Positions 8,779 through 16,828 of a DNA stretch of 64,000 nt are shown in pieces (the stretch's first letter is position 1; every line of letters begins with the position of its first letter). The DNA lies in NCBI GenBank assembly GCA_040505895.1, contig JBEVXU010000001.1, positions 1-64,000 on the forward strand, written 5' to 3'. The notes under the pieces are model-generated. The model was not told where the DNA came from, made no database searches, and saw only the letters and a program-made list of their open reading frames with translations. The position numbers and the translations under genes are program-made. This DNA is from Vondammii sp040505895 (GTDB lineage: Bacteria > Pseudomonadota > Gammaproteobacteria > Chromatiales > Chromatiaceae).

Positions 8779-9396
8779 TGTACCTCTCCCCCATCCCTGC
8801 AATTCAGCCAGCCGAAGCGAGTCTCAAACGTCTTTTCGGTAGTCAATCGTGCAATACGTCACACTTACCAAGAGCCTGTCGTTTGCCGATAGATACAAAC
8901 GACATCCATAACGAGAGAGACTAAATCTATCCCTGTACGTACGTCCTCACAGACCTTTTAAAAAATAATAGTAACTATCCAGCTAGTCGGTTTTCAAAGC
9001 TGTTCCCACCAGGGACCGAGTCGATTGCGACAAGATTGTAGGTAATGACCACCTATTTACGATGCAATCGACTCCGTATCCAACTGAATAGTTACAAATA
9101 ATATTCGCTGATTTGATCACTTTTATCAAAATAATCACCAGCTGAATCAGGTGAGTCCCTACGCTACGGAAACCATTATCGCCGCTTGGGGGCTCATTTG
9201 GTGAGTCCGTGCATTCAAATAAAGTGGTAGTCAGCACCGGCGGACGGCCATTATAGTGCGCCTGAGTGATGTTCAGACGGTTGCCGTTGCGGTCTGCAAT
9301 CACCAGTAACGGCATCGACATGTACCCAATGAGGTGTGGACACAGCAAGGGGGGATCGGATTATCTCTACATTGCCAACTCTGCTATCCTGAAGCC
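8779..9396. other. Intergenic stretch upstream of cas3
   Basis: These 618 bp have no convincing complete gene. They should contain the cas operon promoter (minus strand) and a long inverted repeat listed separately. A short minus-strand segment around 9240-9330 translates to MSMPLLVIADRNGNRLNITQ and looks coding-like, so it may be a remnant of a degraded gene, but it could not be assigned to a family. Confidence 0.5.
9015..9077. repeat. Long nested inverted repeat between cas3 and rpn
   Basis: Arms at 9015-9028 and 9064-9077 (core GAGTCGATTGC and GCAATCGACTC, 11 bp perfect, 14 bp with one mismatch) enclose 35 bp that contain a second small hairpin, TAGGT...ACCTA. No T-run follows on either strand, so it is not an obvious terminator. 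It could be a mobile-element end or a recombination or folding site. Confidence 0.6.
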
Positions 9397-10215
9397 ATGG
9401 GCCATACCGATATCATATCCAAATCCCTCATCCGGGCACTGGTCAGGGATATGGCGACCTACTTGCTCGGGCTGGAGATCACCCACCTGGAAGAGGCAGC
9501 TACCGAGCGGCAACGTATCGAGACCCGGATGGCCGATATTGTCATGCTGGCTGAATCGCCTACTCAGGGACGCTTCCTCCTGCATATCGAGCTGCAGAAT
9601 CAGAACGATTCTACGATGGCACAGCGGATGCTCCGCTATTATACTGATATTGCGCTGGCCCATCCCAAACTACCGATACGGCAATATTGCATCTACACCG
9701 GTAGAGATGCTTTGAGCATGAATGCCGTGCTTGATGCAGTAGGCTGGCGCTATCAGTACACTATCATCGATATGCACAGGCTGGATTGCCAACAGTTTTT
9801 ACAACAGAACAATCCCGATGCGCTGGTGATAGCCATTCTCTGCGATTTCAAGGGACAGGATGAAGAGGTGGTACTGCAGGAGTTGGTCAACCGGCTTATT
9901 GCCATGACCCGTGGTCAGCCGGATCAGATGCGAAACTACCTGAAAATGATGGAAACGCTGTCCGCCAACCGGGGACTGACAGATGTTTTTAAAGCTGTGG
10001 AGGCAAAAATGCTGAGAGAAGTCGATATTGAGAAACTGCCATCTTATCAGATAGGGCTGGAGCAGGGGCTTGGAAAGGGGCTTGAACAAGGGTTCGAACG
10101 AGGACGAAAGCAGGTAGCGCGTACCGCCCTGGAACAGGGCATGAAGATTGCTGGCATTACTGCTCTGACCGGCCTAACCGAAGAGCAAATTTTACTGCTA
10201 AAGCAAGACCAATAG
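9397..10215 (+). CDS. Rpn-family PD-(D/E)XK nuclease/transposase-like protein
   Basis: The 272-residue protein belongs to the Rpn (recombination-promoting nuclease, formerly YhgA-like transposase) group. The PD-(D/E)XK core is visible as RMADIVML, followed by GRFLLHIELQNQND (catalytic E-x-Q). The C-terminus holds a repetitive GLEQGLGKGLEQGFERGRKQ stretch typical of these proteins. The ATG at 9397 is preferred over the longer frame from 9334, because the family motif begins directly after it. Rpn proteins are known to promote RecA-independent recombination in E. coli and some have been linked to phage defence. Its position next to the cas operon may reflect a defence or mobile-gene neighbourhood, which is inference. 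Confidence 0.8.
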   Translation: MGHTDIISKSLIRALVRDMATYLLGLEITHLEEAATERQRIETRMADIVMLAESPTQGRFLLHIELQNQNDSTMAQRMLRYYTDIALAHPKLPIRQYCIYTGRDALSMNAVLDAVGWRYQYTIIDMHRLDCQQFLQQNNPDALVIAILCDFKGQDEEVVLQELVNRLIAMTRGQPDQMRNYLKMMETLSANRGLTDVFKAVEAKMLREVDIEKLPSYQIGLEQGLGKGLEQGFERGRKQVARTALEQGMKIAGITALTGLTEEQILLLKQDQ

Positions 10216-10267
10216 CTGTACTGAACAAATTACTGACATTTATAAATTGATCTCTAGAAAAATCAGG

Positions 10268-10417
10268 TCATAAACCTGCCACTTGGTCCCCTCGTGCTTT
10301 TCTTATCAGATACTCAGCAGAGGGTTTAGCACGAACCTCCAGATGATAGCAGCCAGCTTCCAGCAGAATATTAGCAAGGATAAAGTTATAGCCCCCCCCT
10401 CTTTTTACACTTCCGGA
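10268..10417 (-). pseudogene. Decayed coding fragment with poly-G tract
   Basis: A start-less minus-strand frame ends in TGA at 10268 and reads ILANILLEAGCYHLEVRAKP then SAEYLIRKARGDQVAGL, a composition that looks like real protein. It is interrupted upstream by a stop at 10418 and contains an eight-base homopolymer (10392-10399). Across this tract, a frameshift would join it to the frame covering 10400-10616. It looks like the tail of a gene broken by frameshift. No family was recognised. The stretch 10216-10551 otherwise holds nothing clear. Confidence 0.35.
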
Positions 10418-10551
10418 TCAAGGAAGAAAGAGAATGCAATAATGTGAGACCTGCCACGCCGAAGTGGAGATCACCAAATTGATCAATGGCACCCTCGCCG
10501 CGATGGCCGTACGCCCCTCTACACACATCACCAAGGAACTTCCCCCAGAAA

Positions 10552-10610
10552 TTAGCACTCCCAGCACAGGAGTGCCAAAAAGATTGGCACTCGCTGCAAG
10601 TGAGTGCTAA
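10552..10610 (+). promoter_or_regulatory. Two tandem CIRCE operators (HrcA sites) upstream of rpoH
   Basis: Element 1 is TTAGCACTC (10552-10560), nine bases, GAGTGCCAA (10570-10578). Element 2 is TTGGCACTC (10584-10592), nine bases, GAGTGCTAA (10602-10610). The CIRCE consensus is TTAGCACTC-N9-GAGTGCTAA, so each copy has one perfect half and one half with a single change. The two copies are 5 bp apart, and the whole 59 bp is symmetric, because the two variant halves are also perfect inverted repeats of each other. Known role: binding of the HrcA heat-shock repressor. The second copy overlaps the predicted rpoH promoter. Confidence 0.88.
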
Positions 10611-10613
10611 AAT
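10584..10613 (+). promoter_or_regulatory. Candidate sigma-70 promoter of rpoH
   Basis: TTGGCA (10584-10589) and TAAAAT (10608-10613) are separated by 18 bp. The pair is almost exactly covered by the second CIRCE operator, which fits repression by promoter occlusion. The start of rpoH is 30 bp beyond the -10 box. Confidence 0.5.
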
Positions 10614-10643
10614 CAATCCATAGTAAAATAGTTGGGTATTTAA

Positions 10644-11492
10644 ATGAGCAAAGAACTCGCCATTCCGTCCACCCTGCCTACCGGCAGTATTGACGCCTAT
10701 ATCAGCGCAGCCTACCAGCTGCCGATGCTGAGTGTGGATGAAGAACGCAGCCTGGCGAACCGCCTGCGTGACAATGACGACCTGGAAGCGGCACGTGCAC
10801 TGGTGCTCTCACACCTGCGCTTTGTTATCCGTGTTGCCCGCGGCTACTCCGGCTACGGCCTGGCTCTTCCCGACCTGATCCAGGAAGGTACTGTCGGTCT
10901 GATGAAAGCGGTGCGCCGTTTCAACCCGGACATGAACGTGCGCCTGGTCTCCTTCGCCGTACACTGGATTAAGGCGGAGATTCATGAATTTGTTCTGCGC
11001 AACTGGCGTATCGTAAAAGTGGCCACCACCAAGGCCCAGCGTAAACTCTTCTTCAATCTGCGCAGCTCCAAAAAGCGTCTCGGCTGGTTCTCCCATGAAG
11101 AGGTTCAGGGTGTGGCCAAGGATCTGGGTGTTAAAGCAGAAACCGTGCTGGAGATGGAGGCGCGTCTCAACAACTACGACGTCGCTTATGATGGCTTGAT
11201 GGCGGACGATGATCAGCCCGCAGTCGCACCCTCTGCCTACTTGGCGGATATGCGGATGGAGCCCGCCACTCAACTCGAGCGGAGTGATAGTGAGAGCCAC
11301 GAAAAGGATCAGCTCTATAGTGCTCTGGAGGGATTGGACGATCGTAGCAAATCAATTCTCCAGGCCCGTTGGTTGTCGGAAAAGAAAGCAACACTGCACG
11401 AGCTGGCCGACCAGTATGGCGTCTCGGCGGAACGTATTCGGCAGATCGAGAAGGCGGCGATGAATAAGCTCAAGGGGCAATTGGTCGCCTGA
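10644..11492 (+). CDS. rpoH: RNA polymerase heat-shock sigma factor RpoH (sigma-32)
   Basis: RpoH directs RNA polymerase to heat-shock promoters. The 282-residue protein has sigma region 2 (ARALVLSHLRFVIRVARGYS, DLIQEGTVGLMKAVRRF, VSFAVHWIKAEIHEFVLRNW), the RpoH box QRKLFFNLRSSKK that distinguishes sigma-32 from other group 3 factors, and region 4 with the ERIRQIEKAAMNKLK helix-turn-helix. Length is normal. The Shine-Dalgarno is weak. The gene is monocistronic, with CIRCE operators before it and an intrinsic terminator after it. The usual ftsEX neighbours are absent upstream. Confidence 0.96.
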   Translation: MSKELAIPSTLPTGSIDAYISAAYQLPMLSVDEERSLANRLRDNDDLEAARALVLSHLRFVIRVARGYSGYGLALPDLIQEGTVGLMKAVRRFNPDMNVRLVSFAVHWIKAEIHEFVLRNWRIVKVATTKAQRKLFFNLRSSKKRLGWFSHEEVQGVAKDLGVKAETVLEMEARLNNYDVAYDGLMADDDQPAVAPSAYLADMRMEPATQLERSDSESHEKDQLYSALEGLDDRSKSILQARWLSEKKATLHELADQYGVSAERIRQIEKAAMNKLKGQLVA

Positions 11493-11525
11493 CATCGCAA
11501 CCCGATAGTACCAACGTAAACCAAA

Positions 11526-11551
11526 GGCAGGGGCATACCCCTGCCTTTTTT
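11526..11551 (+). terminator. Intrinsic terminator of rpoH
   Basis: GGCAGGGG (11526-11533), a four-base loop and CCCCTGCC (11538-11545) are followed by a run of six T. Confidence 0.92.
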
Positions 11552-11572
11552 ATTTCAGGAATTTTATTGCGT

Positions 11573-11588
11573 ACGTTTACGTAAACGT
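11573..11588. promoter_or_regulatory. 16-bp perfect palindrome, candidate operator of the liv operon
   Basis: ACGTTTACGTAAACGT is a perfect palindrome, 22 bp after the rpoH terminator and about 310 bp before the binding-protein gene. Its TTTACGTAAA core resembles operators of regulators of branched-chain amino acid catabolism (LiuR-like), which is suggestive beside a branched-chain amino acid transporter. No regulator gene lies nearby. The remaining sequence from 11589 to 11895 holds no recognisable gene or riboswitch. Confidence 0.45.
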
Positions 11589-11895
11589 CATTTAGTCCTT
11601 TACTCTCTCCCGAAAACCCCTTTAGTATTACCCCTTAATCTGTAATCCTGCATAATTTGCCGCGCGCCGCAATAAGCGCTGACAGGACAATTTTTCTTTA
11701 CTGCGTTTTTCCTCGCCCTACTGGGGCTGATGGCTAAGAGGCAAAAGAAGGAAAACAGGTTCACGCAAGGTTTGAAATTTTGGACGGATGGACAACTTCT
11801 GAATCTGCTTCACCACTTAAAGAGCGGGTGCGCCGTAATTCCTTTGTGCCCGACACGACTTGTTAGTGAAATCATGACCCGAGGGGATCAATATA

Positions 11896-13041
11896 ATGAA
11901 ACTACGCAAAACTTTTACCGCACTCTCTGTCGGCGCTCTTTTGACGTTGAGTGCAGGCCAGACCCTGGCCAACGGTTCGATTAAGGTCGGCACCTTTCTG
12001 GCAGTGACCGGTCCCGCCTCTTTTCTCGGTGATCCTGAACTAAAAACACTGCAGATGTACATCGACAACGTCAACGCCAAGGGCGGCATCGACGGCAAGC
12101 AAATCGAGTTGGTGCACTACGACACCAAGGGCAAGGCGAAGGATGCCCTCAAGTTTGTCAAACGCCTGATCAAGCAAGATAAGGTGGATATCATCGTCGG
12201 TGGCTCCACCTCCGGCACCACCCAGGCAGTAATGCCTGAAGTCAAAAAAGCGGGCATTCCTTTCATCTCGCTCGCCGGCTCTGTAAAAATCATCGACCCG
12301 GTGCAAAAGTGGACATTTAAGGTGCCCCATACCGATCGTATGGCGGCCAACAAGATTTTCGCGGATATGAAAAAGCGCGGCATCACAAAGGTGGCACTAA
12401 TCAGCGGTAGTGGTGGTTTCGGTAAATCCGGCCGTGCACAATCTCTGGCCCTGGCACCGAATCATGGTATTAAGGTAGTCGCTGACGAGGCCTACGGTGC
12501 TAGAGACACCGACATGACCGCCCAGCTCACTAAAATCCGCAGCACCGATGCCGAAGCGATCCTTAACTTCGGCTTCGGCTCAGGCCCAGCCATCGTCACT
12601 AAGAATGTTCGTCAACTCGGTATCAAGCTGCCTATCTACCAGTCTCACGGTGTCGCGTCCGAGAAGTTTATCGGCCTGGCAGGTGAAGCCGCAGAGGGTG
12701 TACGCCTCCCCGCCTCCGCCCTGCTGGTGGCCGACAAGCTACCAAGCAGTGATCCCCAGCGCCCGGTACTGCTCAGCTATCGCAATATGTTCGAGCCCAA
12801 ACATGGCGCTGTCTCCTCCTTTGGTGGCCACGCCTATGATGGTCTGATGATCGCTCTGGAGGCGATTGATCGCGCCGATTCCAATGATAAAGCGAAAGTG
12901 CGCAACGAGATCGAGAAGACCAGTGGCTTCATCGGCACCGGTGGAATCTTCACTATGAGCGCCAGTGACCACCTGGGTCTTGGTCTTGACGCCTTCCGCA
13001 TGCTGGAGATCAAAAACGGCGACTGGGTGCTGGTGGACTGA
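11896..13041 (+). CDS. livK: Branched-chain amino acid ABC transporter, periplasmic binding protein
   Basis: This 381-residue type I periplasmic binding protein has a signal peptide (about residues 1-25, LSVGALLTLSAGQTLA) and the Peripla_BP_6 fold: IKVGTFLAVTGPASFLGDPE at the start, IDGKQIELVHYD, then DIIVGGSTSGTTQAV. It should capture the substrate in the periplasm for LivHMGF. In this family substrates also include amides, urea and aromatic or short-chain acids, so the ligand cannot be read from sequence. A GAGGGGAT ribosome site precedes the ATG. It is separated from livH by 434 bp of palindromic repeats. Confidence 0.88.
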   Translation: MKLRKTFTALSVGALLTLSAGQTLANGSIKVGTFLAVTGPASFLGDPELKTLQMYIDNVNAKGGIDGKQIELVHYDTKGKAKDALKFVKRLIKQDKVDIIVGGSTSGTTQAVMPEVKKAGIPFISLAGSVKIIDPVQKWTFKVPHTDRMAANKIFADMKKRGITKVALISGSGGFGKSGRAQSLALAPNHGIKVVADEAYGARDTDMTAQLTKIRSTDAEAILNFGFGSGPAIVTKNVRQLGIKLPIYQSHGVASEKFIGLAGEAAEGVRLPASALLVADKLPSSDPQRPVLLSYRNMFEPKHGAVSSFGGHAYDGLMIALEAIDRADSNDKAKVRNEIEKTSGFIGTGGIFTMSASDHLGLGLDAFRMLEIKNGDWVLVD

Positions 13042-13056
13042 TCTCCATCATCACCC

Positions 13057-13177
13057 TTTAAAAGCGGGACGCGGAGTACGCAGAGAAGCACAGAGAACGC
13101 AGAGAAAAACCTCTATTTAGGAAAAATCTATGCGTACTCTGCTTAACCTTTGCGTTCTCAGCATCCCGCTTTTTAAA
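13057..13177. repeat. Palindromic repeat B (full copy)
   Basis: The 121-bp element has imperfect outer arms: TTTAAAAGCGGGA at 13057-13069 and TCCCGCTTTTTAAA at 13164-13177. Inside are mirrored CGCAGAGAA / TTCTCTGCG-like words. A half copy of the same family occurs at 58885-58936 between ribE and ribD. Confidence 0.75.
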
Positions 13178-13188
13178 TCTTTAATGAC

Positions 13189-13301
13189 TGAGGCTCTTGC
13201 AAAACTATTTCATGGCAACCAACAATCAACAACTTATTGGCATGCAAGCGTCCGTAAGTTGTTGATTCTTTGCTCCCCTTTGGAGTTTTGCAAGAGGCTC
13301 A
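13189..13301. mobile_element. MITE-like element with IS5-like inverted ends
   Basis: Terminal inverted repeats TGAGGCTCTTGCAAAACT (13189-13206) and its near complement (13284-13301) differ by one base. Inside them a second perfect inverted repeat, AATCAACAACTTA / TAAGTTGTTGATT, lies around an 18-bp centre. No transposase is present. ACT occurs on both outer sides if the ends are taken as GAGGCTC, a possible 3-bp target duplication. It looks like fused ends of a deleted insertion sequence. Confidence 0.7.
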
Positions 13302-13444
13302 CTATGCACAATAATTCTGAAAACCATCACGATGGAGATAAAGTCGCATTTGTAGGAGCGAACTTGTTCGCGAAGAGCACGGATCGAAGCCAGTCGCGAA
13401 CAAGTTCGCTCCTACAATTGAGTTCAGGATTATCGTACAGAGCC
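13302..13444. repeat. Palindromic element A, copy 1
   Basis: Outer arms CTATGCACAATAATTCTGA and TCAGGATTATCGTACAG flank a REP-like core, GTAGGAGCGAACTTGTTCGCGA and its inverted partner ending GCTCCTAC. It abuts the MITE-like element on its left. Copies 2 and 3 at 39493-39649 and 46554-46714 share the arms and core. It ends 31 bp before livH. Confidence 0.8.
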
Positions 13445-13475
13445 ATTTAAACTTTCTGAGTAATTAATCGCGTTC

Positions 13476-14354
13476 ATGCTTGACCAGATCCTCCAGTTTC
13501 TTCTGACCGGCGTCACCGTCGGCGCCACCTACGCACTGGTGGCCCTCGGCTTTGCCATCATCTACAACGCCTCCGATGTTGTGAACTTTGCCCAGGGCGA
13601 GTTCGTTATGATTGGGGCGATGAGCGCCATCTCCCTCTCCGCCGGTAACGGCCTACCGATGCCCATCGCCGTAATCGGTGCGGTTGGGATCACCGTCGTT
13701 GTCGGTATGCTGCTGCAGCGCTTTGCCATCGCACCGGCCCGGGGGGCATCGGTGGTGACCACCATTATCATCACCATCGGCGCCTCCATCTTCCTCCGTG
13801 GCGTCGCTTTGTTGGTGTGGGGTAAGGACATTTTCGCCATGCCCCACTTTTCAGGCGAGACCCCGATTCACCTAGGCCAAGCGACTCTGCTGCCCCAGAA
13901 CCTCTGGGTTATGGGAGTTGCCGCCCTGATGGTGCTGGGTGTCCACTACTTCTTCAACCACACGATGCCGGGCAAGGCGATCCTCGCCTGCTCATGCAAC
14001 CGCACCGCAGCCCACCTGGTGGGCATCAATGTCGGCCTGATGATGCTGATCGCCTACGGCCTCTCCGCCCTTCTCGGCGCCATGGCCGGTATTCTCGTCG
14101 CACCGATCACCTTCACCTCCTACGACGCCGGGGTGATGCTCGGCCTCAAGGGCTTCTCCGCCGCCATTCTTGGCGGTATGGGCAACCCTATGGGCGCGGT
14201 GGCCGGCGGTCTGATGCTGGGGCTGATCGAGTCCCTCTCAGCCGGGCTCATCTCCTCCGGCTACAAGGATGCCATTGGCTTCATCATCCTGCTGTTGGTG
14301 CTTTTCTTCCGCCCCAGCGGACTGTTCGGCAAGGCGTCGGTGGAGCGAGTATGA
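13476..14354 (+). CDS. livH: Branched-chain amino acid ABC transporter permease LivH
   Basis: This 292-residue inner-membrane permease has about eight hydrophobic segments. The family motif NASDVVNFAQGEFVMIGAM (about residues 30-50) and the cytoplasmic coupling region LGLKGFSAAILGGMGNPMGAV are intact. It pairs with LivM to form the translocation pore. Its stop overlaps the livM start (ATGA). No clear ribosome-binding site precedes its ATG, and the upstream palindromes could affect transcription from livK. Confidence 0.92.
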   Translation: MLDQILQFLLTGVTVGATYALVALGFAIIYNASDVVNFAQGEFVMIGAMSAISLSAGNGLPMPIAVIGAVGITVVVGMLLQRFAIAPARGASVVTTIIITIGASIFLRGVALLVWGKDIFAMPHFSGETPIHLGQATLLPQNLWVMGVAALMVLGVHYFFNHTMPGKAILACSCNRTAAHLVGINVGLMMLIAYGLSALLGAMAGILVAPITFTSYDAGVMLGLKGFSAAILGGMGNPMGAVAGGLMLGLIESLSAGLISSGYKDAIGFIILLLVLFFRPSGLFGKASVERV

Positions 14355-15334
14355 GACGACTGGGCGGCTTCTACTCACTGACGGCGCTGATTGTTCTGCT
14401 GCCGATCATCTTTCCCGATAACTATTTCGTCACCGTGGTGGCGGTCACCGCCGGTCTCAACGCTATCCTGGCGGTGGGACTCAACCTGTTAATGGGTTAC
14501 GCCGGGCAGATCTCCCTCGGTCACGCCGCTTTCTTTGGACTCGGCGCCTACAGCTCCGCCATCCTCACCACCCGCTACGGCTGGAGCCCCTGGCCCGCCA
14601 TGGCGGCGGGTGTTGTGGTGACGACATCTATCGCCTTTGTGGTGGCGCGGCCGATTCTGCGCCTCAAGGGGCACTATCTGGCGATGGCCACCCTCGGCCT
14701 CGGCATCATCGTCTACATTGTTCTGGTACAGGCGGAGCATTTTACCGGTGGTCCGGACGGCCTCGGTGATATCCCGGTGCTCACCATTTTCGGTTGGGCG
14801 GTGGACAGTGACCTGCGCTGGTATATGGTGGTCGGCGCCGCTCTGCTGCTGACGGTCTGGCCGGCGCTCAACATTATTGACTCCCGTAGCGGCCGTGCTC
14901 TGCGCGCCCTCCACGGTTCGGAAACTGCAGCGGAGATGATGGGTATAGATACCACCGCCGGCAAGACCGGCGTTTTTGTCCTGGCAGCGCTGATCGCCTC
15001 TGTGGCCGGCAGCCTGTTTGCCCACCAGCAGGCATTTATCAGCCCCGACTCTTTCAGCTTCTTCTTCTCTATCGAGCTGGTCACCATGGTGGTGCTGGGC
15101 GGCATGGCCTCCACCTGGGGTGCCGTTATCGGTGCCGTTATCCTCACCTTCCTGCCCGAGCTGCTGGTGGTGTTTGAGGATTACGAGGTGATGATCTTCG
15201 GTGCCATCCTGATGCTAATGATGATCTTCCTGCCCCAGGGGCTTTTTCCCGGCCTGCAGGCACTATTGCGCAAGCTCACCAGGAAAAAAACCACCGCCAA
15301 CAGCAGTGTGGAGGAGAGTCATGGCGCTGCTTGA
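14351..15334 (+). CDS. livM: Branched-chain amino acid ABC transporter permease LivM
   Basis: This 327-residue permease has LivM motifs: LNLLMGYAGQISLGHAAFFGLGAYSSA near residue 45, and the coupling region SIELVTMVVLGGMASTWGAVIGA. The start is the ATG at 14351 overlapping the livH stop. A longer open frame from 13994 lies inside livH and is rejected. The hydrophobic pattern fits nine or ten transmembrane helices. It overlaps livG by 14 bp. Confidence 0.93.
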   Translation: MRRLGGFYSLTALIVLLPIIFPDNYFVTVVAVTAGLNAILAVGLNLLMGYAGQISLGHAAFFGLGAYSSAILTTRYGWSPWPAMAAGVVVTTSIAFVVARPILRLKGHYLAMATLGLGIIVYIVLVQAEHFTGGPDGLGDIPVLTIFGWAVDSDLRWYMVVGAALLLTVWPALNIIDSRSGRALRALHGSETAAEMMGIDTTAGKTGVFVLAALIASVAGSLFAHQQAFISPDSFSFFFSIELVTMVVLGGMASTWGAVIGAVILTFLPELLVVFEDYEVMIFGAILMLMMIFLPQGLFPGLQALLRKLTRKKTTANSSVEESHGAA

Positions 15335-16094
15335 AGTCAGTGATCTGACCAAGTCCTTTGGCGGCGTCACCGCCATCGCCGACCTCCACTTCGAGGTGCC
15401 GGAGAGCCGAGTCTACTCGGTGATCGGCCCCAACGGGGCTGGCAAGACCACTCTTTTCAATATGCTCTGCGGTATCTATCACCCGGACGAGGGGAAGATC
15501 CTCTTCGAAGGAGAGGAGCTGATCGGCAAGCCGCCCCACGGAGTGGCCGAGACCGGTATCTCACGTACCTTCCAGAACCTGCAGATGTTTTTCAACATGA
15601 GTGTGCTGGATAACGTCATGGTGGGCTGTCACCTGCGCACCAAAGGGCGCCTTTGGAACACCGCCCTGCGCCTGCCATCAATTCTGCGGGAGGAGCGGCA
15701 GGCACGGGAGTGGGCCCGGGACGCCCTCTGCTTCTGTAACCTGGAACCCTATATCGACCAGCAGGCCGACGCCCTCCCCTACGGCGTGCTGAAACGCCTG
15801 GAGATTGCCCGCGCCCTGGCGGCAAAACCGAAGCTGCTGTTGATGGATGAGCCGGCGGCCGGTCTCAATGACACCGAGACCCTGGAGATGCAGAGCCTGA
15901 TTCGCCGCATCAGTGAGTCGGGGATAACGGTGCTGCTGGTGGAGCACAACATGGGGCTGGTGATGCAGGTGTCAGACCTTATTCTGGTCCTCGATTATGG
16001 CAGCCGCCTGGCCGAGGGGACACCGCAAGAGATTCAGAACAGCGAGAAAGTGATCCAGGCTTATCTGGGCGGTGAGGTGCAGTATGCCGTCTGA
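15321..16094 (+). CDS. livG: Branched-chain amino acid ABC transporter ATPase LivG
   Basis: This 257-residue ATP-binding subunit has Walker A GPNGAGKTTLFN (near residue 40) and Walker B LLLMDEPAAGLND. The signature segment is degenerate, DALPYGVLKRLEIARALA in place of LSYGQQR. The C-terminal GTPQEIQNSEKVIQAYLG is typical of LivG. The ATG at 15321 with GGAGGAG before it is preferred to the upstream GTG at 15306. The loss of the usual signature glutamine is a minor oddity. Confidence 0.93.
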   Translation: MALLEVSDLTKSFGGVTAIADLHFEVPESRVYSVIGPNGAGKTTLFNMLCGIYHPDEGKILFEGEELIGKPPHGVAETGISRTFQNLQMFFNMSVLDNVMVGCHLRTKGRLWNTALRLPSILREERQAREWARDALCFCNLEPYIDQQADALPYGVLKRLEIARALAAKPKLLLMDEPAAGLNDTETLEMQSLIRRISESGITVLLVEHNMGLVMQVSDLILVLDYGSRLAEGTPQEIQNSEKVIQAYLGGEVQYAV

Positions 16095-16806
16095 GCATCT
16101 TCTCAGAGTGGAGAGACTCTCCTGCCACTATGGCCCGATCCAGGCGCTTCATGAGATCAGCCTGGAGGTCAATGAAGGGGAGTTGGTCGCCATAGTGGGC
16201 GCCAACGGCGCAGGCAAAACCACCCTGCTGCACACCATCTCAAGTGTGCAGAAAGCAAGTGGCGGCACGATCCATTTTGACGGCCGGAATATCACCCGAC
16301 TCCCCTCTCACAAGGTGGTGGCATCCGGCATCTGCCACGTCCCTGAGGGGCGCCAGGTGTTCCCGCCCCTGAGTGTGGAGGACAACCTGCGCCTCGGCGG
16401 CTACTCTCAGCGGCGTGATAAAGGGTGGCTTGAGGAGGAGTTGGAGAAGATCTACACCCTCTTTCCGATTCTCAAGGAGAAGTACCTGCAGGCCGCCGGC
16501 ACCCTCTCCGGCGGGCAGCAGCAGATGCTCGCCATGGGCCGCGCCCTGCTCGGCCGCCCGCGCCTGCTACTGCTCGATGAGCCCTCTATGGGGCTGGCGC
16601 CGCTGTTGGTGAAGGAGATCTTCCGGGTGGTGCGGGAACTGAATGAAAAAGGGGTCACCATCCTGCTGGTGGAACAGAATGCCCGTGCTGCTCTGGGTAT
16701 TGCCAACCGTGGTTATGTTCTGGAGACAGGGCGAGTGGTGCTCAACGCAGCTGCCGATGAACTGCTGGAAGATGAGGCGGTGCAGCGTGCCTATCTGGGA
16801 TATTAA
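16084..16806 (+). CDS. livF: Branched-chain amino acid ABC transporter ATPase LivF
   Basis: This 240-residue ATPase has Walker A GANGAGKTTLLH, the signature LSGGQQQMLAMGRAL and Walker B LLLLDEPSMGLAP, plus the LivF-type VPEGRQVFPPLSVEDNL. It completes the LivGF ATPase pair. The start at 16084 overlaps the end of livG, which suggests coupling. Confidence 0.94.
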   Translation: MPSEHLLRVERLSCHYGPIQALHEISLEVNEGELVAIVGANGAGKTTLLHTISSVQKASGGTIHFDGRNITRLPSHKVVASGICHVPEGRQVFPPLSVEDNLRLGGYSQRRDKGWLEEELEKIYTLFPILKEKYLQAAGTLSGGQQQMLAMGRALLGRPRLLLLDEPSMGLAPLLVKEIFRVVRELNEKGVTILLVEQNARAALGIANRGYVLETGRVVLNAAADELLEDEAVQRAYLGY

Positions 16807-16828
16807 ATTGAGGAGCGAATAACAAGCC

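Noticed and set aside
9015..9077. Integron attC site
   Set aside because: The inverted repeat lacks convincing RYYYAAC/GTTRRRY end pairs and no cassette structure or integrase is nearby.
13994..14350. Extended N-terminus of LivM starting inside livH
   Set aside because: The region is the livH coding sequence in another frame. The ATG at 14351 overlaps the livH stop and gives the normal protein.
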